DNA from: Erpobdella octoculata
Taxonomy: Eukaryota > Annelida > Clitellata > Hirudinida > Erpobdellidae
DNA length: 64,000 nucleotides
Direction: 5' to 3'
Assembly: GCA_963978895.1 (NCBI GenBank)
Contig: OZ022244.1
Coordinates: 8,439,923-8,503,922 of the forward strand
This document shows positions 54,817-64,000 of this stretch, piece after piece; position 1 is the first letter of the stretch, and the number at the start of each line of letters is the position of its first letter. Made by a program: the position numbers and the translations under genes. A model generated the notes under the pieces. It searched no databases, was not told where the DNA came from, and was given only the letters and a program-made list of their open reading frames with translations.

Positions 54817-56866
54817 CTAGGACTGAATCGCAATTAGCGAGGCGTGAAGAAATTTAAGTTTAATAAGTTATGTGATTTTAGAAGTCAATAACATTAAGTC
54901 ACATAAAAAATTTAAAATTTCATACATGGATAATGGATATCTTGATATAATAACAAAATACACAACTTATTAAAAATAGTCAAACAAGCATGATGTATTA
55001 TTGCTGATTATATAATGATTTTGAATTATTTGATGTAACAAACTATAGTAGCGTCAGTAATTATATCATACATTTACCAGTCTTGATATAACTATGGCGC
55101 AATTGTTCGTTGTTCGTAACGTTTTAGGCCCATTACCTACCGTATTTTTACACACATAACGCCTACCAAAAAGTCCTGGAAAATTAAAAAAACGTGATTT
55201 TAAAAATAAACTAAATTGGATTGATAAAATGTATTTGAAATATAATAAAAAATACATTTTACACATTTAAATTTCCTGATGTATAGGTACAGTCTCGTCC
55301 TTTTTTATGACTTTTCCAGGCTTGCCAGAGTGCGCGTTATGTGCGTAAAATATGGTAGAGTTTTTTTTTATTAGATTGCGTATCCAGTTGGTAAATCAAG
55401 ATATAAATGCTTCATAACATGAAACAGCTGACTGTACTTTTAAAATCCATGTTTGCTATTTCAAAGAGGCAGTCGGATTTAATTCCATTCCCAAAAACCC
55501 GACTAATTCCTCCCTCCGAAGAATCCTAAACTAGAGACCTTCTTCTCTTTTTTTTTTTATTTAATCCAACAAGTAGTCTATTGATAATTGATGTTTTATT
55601 TTACATTTTGCTTAATAGAATGTATAGCGTTTGATTTAATCTAACTTCAGTATAGTATTAACTGAAGACATAAATAGAAAAGCCACTAAAACCCCGGGTA
55701 ACGCTGGTACCTCGCTAATATTCATTAAAACATCTCAGGTTAATATTGAGGTGCTTCATGTCGCTTAATTCAACTTCAACTTTAGTCCATATGAGTGAAA
55801 ATTACTTCTGAGTTGAAATTTTTTATTTTGTCCTTTCTTTCTTCTCCCTGTTTTTTCCGGGCCAAGCTGCGCCCGCCTGTAATAGGGATAGAAGAACCCT
55901 GCGACCAAGCAGGCAACTAGAAGGGGTGAAAATTATTTGAGTTGGTGTTGAGTCGTATTCTAATGTTGTTGGTATTTTTAAGGAAACTCAGGTCGATAAA
56001 ACATGAACGGTGCGAGAAAGCGATGGAAGGTTTTCCATAATGAAATGATGAATAGGTCTGATGATAAGTGAAGATGGGGACAAATCACAGCAAGAACATT
56101 CCGTTTCAAAAATTACCCAGTTTTTTCATGGCTACAAGTTTCACAGAAATACAAATAGTGAAAAAAATAATTTAAAATGGTTTTAGGAAATGAAAAGTTG
56201 CTTATAAATAAATAAGATTTAAACAAAATAAATATTAAAAAATGCAATTTAGCTCATTTTTTATTTCTTGTGTAGCAGAAGCATTTAATTGTCCTGCCTT
56301 AGAAATTGTTGAGTTTAATTAAAATTAGGAGTGGCCAGCCAGTGAATTGCTTACTGTCCGCCTCATCAAATGTTTCTTTTCAATAGTTTCATCTATTTAA
56401 ACTGTTTTCCAGGCAAGCTATCTTTCTACATTTAATCTGGCTTTTTTATTTGTCTAATTTAAGATTTTTTTTCTGTTTTCTTTTAAATTTTAAAAATGTT
56501 TATTGTAAAATTAATCCGTATTTAATGAACACTAATACCAGTTCTACGAAATGTTAAGCGGAGTTGCAGCCACAGTAGAATGAGTGGCACGATTCTCATG
56601 TTACACGAATGTGCTGGAATGTTCCAGTGCGTTTATCGTTCTACAATATCTTACAAAATACAAACTTGGTAAAACAAACTAGTTTCAATTTGCGTTGCTC
56701 AGTTTTTTAAATATTAAAATGATTTTGTGGCTTATTCAAATAATTTCCACAAAATGAGTATTTAATTTTTTAAATATTTTCAATAAAGAATTTATTTACT
56801 TTGTTTTCTGGAACGCCAATTTGAATGACACATTCGACGTAGTAGCATGGCATAATTTGTCTGATA
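54817..56866. other. Intergenic DNA; degenerate Helitron-like 3' end at 55682-55718
   Basis: No gene recognised. On the plus strand, GCCACTAAAACCCCGGGTAA then CGCTGGTACCTCGCTAA before T is a decayed version of the Helitron-like 3' hairpin end, with CTAA in place of CTAG. Confidence 0.5.
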
Positions 56867-57916
56867 GATGGATGGATGGATGGATGGATGGATGGATGGA
56901 TGGATGGATGGATGGATGGATGGATGGATGGATGGATGGATGGATGGATGGATGGATGGATGGATGGATGGATGGATGGATGGATGGATGGATGGATGGA
57001 TGGATGGATGGATGGATGGATGGATGGATGGATGGATGGATGGATGGATGGATGGATGGATGGATGGATGGATGGATGGATGGATGGATGGATGGATGGA
57101 TGGATGGATGGATGGATGGATGGATGGATGGATGGATGGATGGATGGATGGATGGATGGATGGATGGATGGATGGATGGATGGATGGATGGATGGATGGA
57201 TGGATGGATGGATGGATGGATGGATGGATGGATGGATGGATGGATGGATGGATGGATGGATGGATGGATGGATGGATGGATGGATGGATGGATGGATGGA
57301 TGGATGGATGGATGGATGGATGGATGGATGGATGGATGGATGGATGGATGGATGGATGGATGGATGGATGGATGGATGGATGGATGGATGGATGGATGGA
57401 TGGATGGATGGATGGATGGATGGATGGATGGATGGATGGATGGATGGATGGATGGATGGATGGATGGATGGATGGATGGATGGATGGATGGATGGATGGA
57501 TGGATGGATGGATGGATGGATGGATGGATGGATGGATGGATGGATGGATGGATGGATGGATGGATGGATGGATGGATGGATGGATGGATGGATGGATGGA
57601 TGGATGGATGGATGGATGGATGGATGGATGGATGGATGGATGGATGGATGGATGGATGGATGGATGGATGGATGGATGGATGGATGGATGGATGGATGGA
57701 TGGATGGATGGATGGATGGATGGATGGATGGATGGATGGATGGATGGATGGATGGATGGATGGATGGATGGATGGATGGATGGATGGATGGATGGATGGA
57801 TGGATGGATGGATGGATGGATGGATGGATGGATGGATGGATGGATGGATGGATGGATGGATGGATGGATGGATGGATGGATGGATGGATGGATGGATGGA
57901 TGGATGGATGGATGGA
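56867..57916. repeat. (TGGA)n microsatellite, about 262 units
   Basis: About 1.05 kb, essentially perfect except at its right edge (TGGACGGG). It opens long frames in several phases on both strands (WMDG and SIHP repeats), which are artefacts. Confidence 0.98.
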
Positions 57917-58079
57917 CGGGTGAATGGACGAACGGATGGATGGAAGCAGAAATGAATTAACGGACGGATTGACAAAATCGTAGACAGACACATAGTAGAA
58001 CCTGATCACATTAAAGTAGACTTGCACAGAGAAATGGAGCAATTGCATTAAGATGAGTAAGAGAGAAAGCGAGAGGAAC

Positions 58080-58158
<79 letters not shown>
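58080..58158. repeat. (GA)n microsatellite
   Basis: About 38 GA units, then a looser purine-rich tract to 58215. Confidence 0.95.
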
Positions 58159-58160
<2 letters not shown>

Positions 58161-58808
58161 AACAGAGAGAGAAAGACAGAGAAAAACAGAGAAAGAAATA
58201 GTGAGAGTAAGAGAGATAGTTTAGTGTATATGAGTGTTATACGGATCAGTTGTTGACATTGTAAATCAAATATCAACTTGTTCATTCCACTCCAGCCAAT
58301 CTAACAGAGAGACAATATAATTAAATTGCTAATTAAATTTTAATTATAGGTCTCCTTAATTAAATGTAAATTTTGTGAACGCATTACCGGGCTGGTTCAG
58401 CTGTCATTTCTTCCAATTAATAATGAAAGTCCAGTGATGCAATTATGAAAGTTATAACTTTTAGGAGAAAGTTTTCCAGTTGCAATTTGAACGCTTAAAA
58501 AGCAACAAAAATAAAACGTAACAAGGGGAACGTTTTGCATATTTAATTAGGCAAATATTCAACTAATCAATTACAAAGAGGATTACGAGTGACCTGGGAG
58601 CAGGGAACGTTTTAGGGAAGAAGCAGACGATTGCGGTGGTCTCACGTGTATAAAACAACTACTATGACTTTATCTTCGCATTTCCTTTCAACCAATTCTA
58701 TTGCAGATTTACACATCCTCTGTATGCATGTCTCTCTTTGTATTGATTTCCATTTTGCGTATTTTATTCTATTAAAATAATAGAAATCGTAATAGCTATT
58801 TTTGTTTT

Positions 58809-58810
<2 letters not shown>

Positions 58811-58840
<30 letters not shown>
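58811..58840. repeat. Short (TA)n microsatellite
   Basis: About 15 TA units in AT-rich DNA. Confidence 0.9.
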
Positions 58841-58842
<2 letters not shown>

Positions 58843-59301
58843 TTAATGCCGTTTATTATTTATTCAAGTATTATTAAATTGTTCAGTCTGAGGTATGGAT
58901 GATGCTAGGGCAAAGTAGCTTTTATTATTACAAATTGACTTGCGTTGATTTAATGGTGCTAGAAATCTGGAGTGCAGTTTTTAATTCAAATTTTTGGAGA
59001 TAAATAATTAGATAATTCGTAAGATATAAAACCTGTTACTTCTATTTGACCGAATCAATGTGACAAAACGTAGCAGTAACAAAATTTCCTCTGCTTTCGT
59101 GGGAGCAAGCAAACTGAAAGATAATTTTTTGATGCCAATCCGCCGAAATACATTTTCATTCCGTGTTTATTCAATTTTATGCCAAATTGACGCAAACACT
59201 TGAGCAAACACGAACATGGGCAAGGTTATTTCAATAAACGAAACACGAGAATGGGAGGAAAAAGAAAATGACGGAGGATGAAGGAATGGAAGAAAATAGA
59301 G

Positions 59302-59306
<5 letters not shown>

Positions 59307-59393
<87 letters not shown>
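59307..59393. repeat. (GA)n microsatellite
   Basis: About 43 GA units. Ser/Leu-rich minus-strand frames here are artefacts. Confidence 0.95.
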
Positions 59394-59397
<4 letters not shown>

Positions 59398-62300
59398 ACG
59401 GGATAAAGTAAAGTGAAAGAGAGAGAGAGAGTTACAAACAAATACACATGGACAGCGCCACACTAACACTCGCTCAGACTATATTCTGTGTGCAACACAA
59501 TGATTCGCGAGTGTGTTGTGAGGGATAGATGTAGTTTTGTATGGAATGGTTGCTAGGTAATTCACCGAGGAAATCTGCTCCAGTAAGCACATCAAGTATT
59601 TCCACCATTACAAACAACTCTCATCATTTAACATGAGTCTCTTCACGAACGGCTATTATAAACAACTAATTCCACATTTGAATTTCTCCAGCATTTACTT
59701 TTTCTGTAAAAAAAGTTCCTAACTTTGATATTTAATATTTCATTAACAAGTTGTTAAAGGTCGGTAACGATAACTATCAGAGCATTTTGACTTTGATATA
59801 TAAAAATGATGAAACTAAAAGAAGCCTAAGTTGTGAGTTGTGACAATACGAAGCTCTAAAAATACAAATTAAAAGAATAACAACAACGCTTCCCTACGTT
59901 TTCTTCCATTTTAAATTCATGCATGACGAGCTGAGATTTTTTCCCCTCTTCCTCACTTCCATGTTAAGAAAATAATATAATAATTCAACCAGATTTTCAG
60001 TTCAAAAATATTTTACTTTAAATTATTCAAAATCGTAAAAATTGTTTTTGTATTTGAAAAAAGTTTAAATTTGTGAAGGCGTCTTTTCACGAATTTGTCA
60101 GCGTTAAAAATGTATACATGAAAATCAACGATTATTTTCCTGTCGTAGCTTCAAATGACGAACAATTTAGGCAATTTAGCTTAAATATTCCTATTTTATG
60201 TTTTCGTTTGTGTTTTGAAAAGTTTTATTTTTCTGACAAATTGCTGTAAAGCATGAATAAAATCTTCGTGATCATTAATGACTCCAAAAATACCACAAGT
60301 TGACAAAAAAGTTGACAAATTTGGTAAGCAAAATCTAAATAAATTGTTCCAAGCTGCAATTTGTTCGCTCGGATTTTTACAATAAAATAAACGGTGATGA
60401 TTCATAACTTACATTGTTTTTCTTTTTTTAAGATAAATTACGAAAATATCTTTAAGTGTCAGAAAGACAAACTTGCGCTACGGCATCGCTTCGAAAAATT
60501 TTGTCATTTGCCGCTAAAAGTAATTTATCAAGAAAGGAGAAAAATTTTATTAATTGTTTGAATAGAAAAAATAATGTTTTGACGAACGAAACGAAATGTG
60601 CGTTGGATGCATTGTTGGAGACACGCATGGGATGAATTCGTTTGTTGAAGACATGGAAAATGTTGGGCTGGAATGATTTTGTGATCATTTGATGAATTTC
60701 ATTGAAATTATCACAAATCAACTGAGCGTCATCAAATTTATTAAGTTATCGTTGAAATTTATTTATTTATTTTATTTATTGTTCATATTATAATTATTTC
60801 TTCTTTTTATGTTCGTTTGTTTTAATGCAAATATAAATGCAGATTTAAGGACTCGAGTTGAATTTGAAACTATAAAATTTAGTTTAAAGTTTTAAAGGAT
60901 ATTCATGAACGTGGAAGACCGCACTGAGACACAAAAAATGAATTTCTTTTCTTTATTTCTTCTTAAGCATTTCAATATTCTTCGGTCAAAGCTATTATAT
61001 TTATTCTTATAAAAATAAAAATAAAATCCAAAATAATAGGAAAATTAATTAGATGCAAAATAATTAATTTGTCGTCCCAGAATGTTGGCAAATGCAAGTC
61101 CCAGCAATACAAAACTCAGTGAGTACAGCTAAATTATCTCCAGTCAATTTATTGCCAGTAGAATTCTTCCCATAAGAGACAGAGGGCAGTAACTCTTGCA
61201 ACTTTCATTCAAGCAACTAACGAGAGGTTATGCAAATGTTCGCTTTGCGTGACTCGCTCAAACCGCAAATACATCGTTTAGCGAACCCCCCTTCCTGCAC
61301 ACATGGGTCTAAAGTGGATTTTTGTCTCTCGACGCAAATCTTGTTTTTTTTCAGAATATTTAAAAAATTTATTAAGTTGGCTTGTTCTATTTGTAATAAA
61401 TTCGAACAAGCCAAGAACGAAGAAATGCCAGGTTAATCTAGCAAGCTTTCAACCTTCAAGTAATTTGCGATGCGCTGCTGAGAAAGAACATGAAAAAGAG
61501 GAAGCGTGTTTGTATCTTTGAAAAACATGCGTGCAAACTGAAGGAGGTGAATAAATGAGTGAAGGAATGAAGGAATAAAAGAATGAAGGAATGAAGGAGT
61601 GAATAAATGATGGAATGTAGGAATGAAGGAGTGAATAAATGAAAGAATAGATGAGTGGACGGGATGGCTGTATGGAAGGATGGAAGGGTGGATGGTTCAA
61701 GATATAAGGGTGTGCCAGCAGAATAAATCAGTCGAACAATTCTCGGATTCGGCCTTCGACATGTCATAAATGAATTTATTGCTTTACAAATCCGCCGCGA
61801 AAGATTTATATTTCGATGAAACATGATGCATTCCACCTCCAGGGTCTACCCACTTCTAATCTCTTCAACACCCACGTAGCCAAATCATTCCTTGTTGTCT
61901 GCTCGCATTAAGAAATTTTCCAGTTTTAATGCTCCGTCATCTCGCTTACACGTGCCCAGGTTTAATAAAACAGCGTTGAATTCATGGATTACCGATTCAT
62001 TTCCAGACGTTACAATACAACTTTATGATTCAATCTTTGCTTTGTCATTGATGTCATAATTGACATATCTTAATAAAAAGTACTCGATTCGGTTGAAAAA
62101 AAATGAAAATTATAAAAAAAAATCGGTAAAAAAACTTTTTGACGTCGCCTCAACTGTGATCATCAAGCAATGTAAGCTGACGCGATCACATGCTTCTGTG
62201 GCAATTGAAGCGAAGTGTGCTGAGAAGTGGGAAGGAATGGTGTTATTTCATGCTTACCTCTTCCTCATGTCTGCATAATTAGATTATATTTATTTTTTAT

Positions 62301-62695
62301 TCAAGTCTCTTTAAAGGTTATGAGAGAAAAATACTTACAAATGTCGTAAAGTAGATTTTATGAACAGTAAGTTAATATATTTAATGACACTACTTCTATA
62401 TATTATGAATGAGAAATTCAAATAAGCGTGTAACTTGGTCGTTTCATGTCTCATCTTGTGGGATGAAGTTTCTTTCGCTCTTTTTGTTCATTTACCTAAA
62501 AGCTTCTTTTTGTTTTTTCTATAGAAATGTTTGAATTATTAAATATCTTTCTATTGAAAAAATGTGTAAGTGGTATGGCTTTCAAGTCTCTATTTCTTTA
62601 ATTTTATTAAAAGTTAATCTATTTCTCTGCTCAACTATTCTTCCTATATTTAATTCATTCATCCTTACATTTTTCCTGTCATTCCTATATATAAA
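59394..62695. other. Intergenic DNA; degenerate GAATGAAG repeat at 61541-61690
   Basis: No convincing exon on either strand. The short frames (for example 60196-60405 and 60452-60721 on the minus strand) show no family motif. 61541-61690 is a degenerate GAATGAAG/GAATAAAT minisatellite. Confidence 0.5.
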
Positions 62696-62815
62696 CTAGC
62701 TGGGAGCCCGGCGTTGCCCGGGCTCTTTAGAGGTTTTTCTATCGTTTTTCTCTCACGCTCCTGTTTCCTTCCCCGCTTGCTCTCACGCTCCCGGTCGCTT
62801 TCCCACTTTTCGAAC
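62696..62815 (-). mobile_element. Helitron-like 3' end fragment
   Basis: Minus strand ends with the hairpin GCCCGGGCAACGCCGGGC, TCCCAG and CTAG (62699-62696) before T, the same 3' end as at 18718. Only about 120 bp remain. The body and 5' end are missing. Confidence 0.7.
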
Positions 62816-62920
62816 ACCTAGAGCTTTAAAACTTTCAGGAAAGCTTTATTCTGGATGACAATACATGAATTTAATGTTTCCGACATGAATTAGGCTTTGC
62901 TAAGATAGAATAAAGGGAAA

Positions 62921-64000
<1,080 letters not shown>

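Noticed and set aside
56770..58285. SIHP- and WMDG-repeat proteins of up to 497 codons
   Set aside because: Produced by the (TGGA)n array. The composition is entirely the repeat and the ends run into unrelated sequence.

Overview
The window is animal nuclear DNA, AT-rich and crowded with transposons and microsatellites. The only host gene I can build is a complete paramyosin gene on the minus strand, 16 coding exons between 52284 and 38854. Paramyosin is the core protein of invertebrate thick filaments. Its N-terminal block (LGADGSYQKLHHYQVYRG) and its basic C-terminal tail look lophotrochozoan. An interstitial (AACCCT)n tract, the TTAGGG-type telomere repeat, agrees with an annelid, mollusc or relative rather than an insect. 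The species cannot be proved from this sequence.

1-38 kb is a nest of mobile elements. It holds an old hAT end (to 1516), CR1/L2-group LINEs (1517-3540, 7470-10106, 29980-30360, 32035-36470, 36600-36770), an LTR-retrotransposon remnant ending in a polypurine tract (10350-10962), two near-identical hAT derivatives in opposite orientation (24284-25809, 30518-32034), a second hAT with a perfect 8-bp target duplication (26737-27914) and a hAT-like MITE with an empty-site paralogue in the same window (5561-6269).

The most striking block is 12387-22136. A Helitron-like family starts with TC and ends with a CCCGGG...CCCGGG hairpin followed by CTAG. It carries (TATG)n, (TA)n and (TAG)n arrays. Two different LINEs with restriction-like endonuclease (RLE) domains sit inside those microsatellites. 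One has an uninterrupted ORF in (TATG)n with a 637-bp head-to-tail partial copy. The other is 5'-truncated and R2/R4-like, in (TAG)n. Two Helitron-like units abut with no spacer (CTAG then TC at 18718-18723), and two outward-facing 3' ends form a large palindrome at 18163-18721.

38.8-52.3 kb is paramyosin. Its first coding intron is about 4 kb, appears to use a GC donor and contains a complete 466-bp Helitron-like copy. Other introns hold long (TATG)n, (TTA)n, (TCA)n and (TA)n arrays. 52.3-64 kb shows no recognisable coding exon. It holds microsatellites, including about 1.05 kb of (TGGA)n, and Helitron and SINE-like fragments.

Most long open frames outside the named elements are microsatellite translations or chance frames and are not called as genes.
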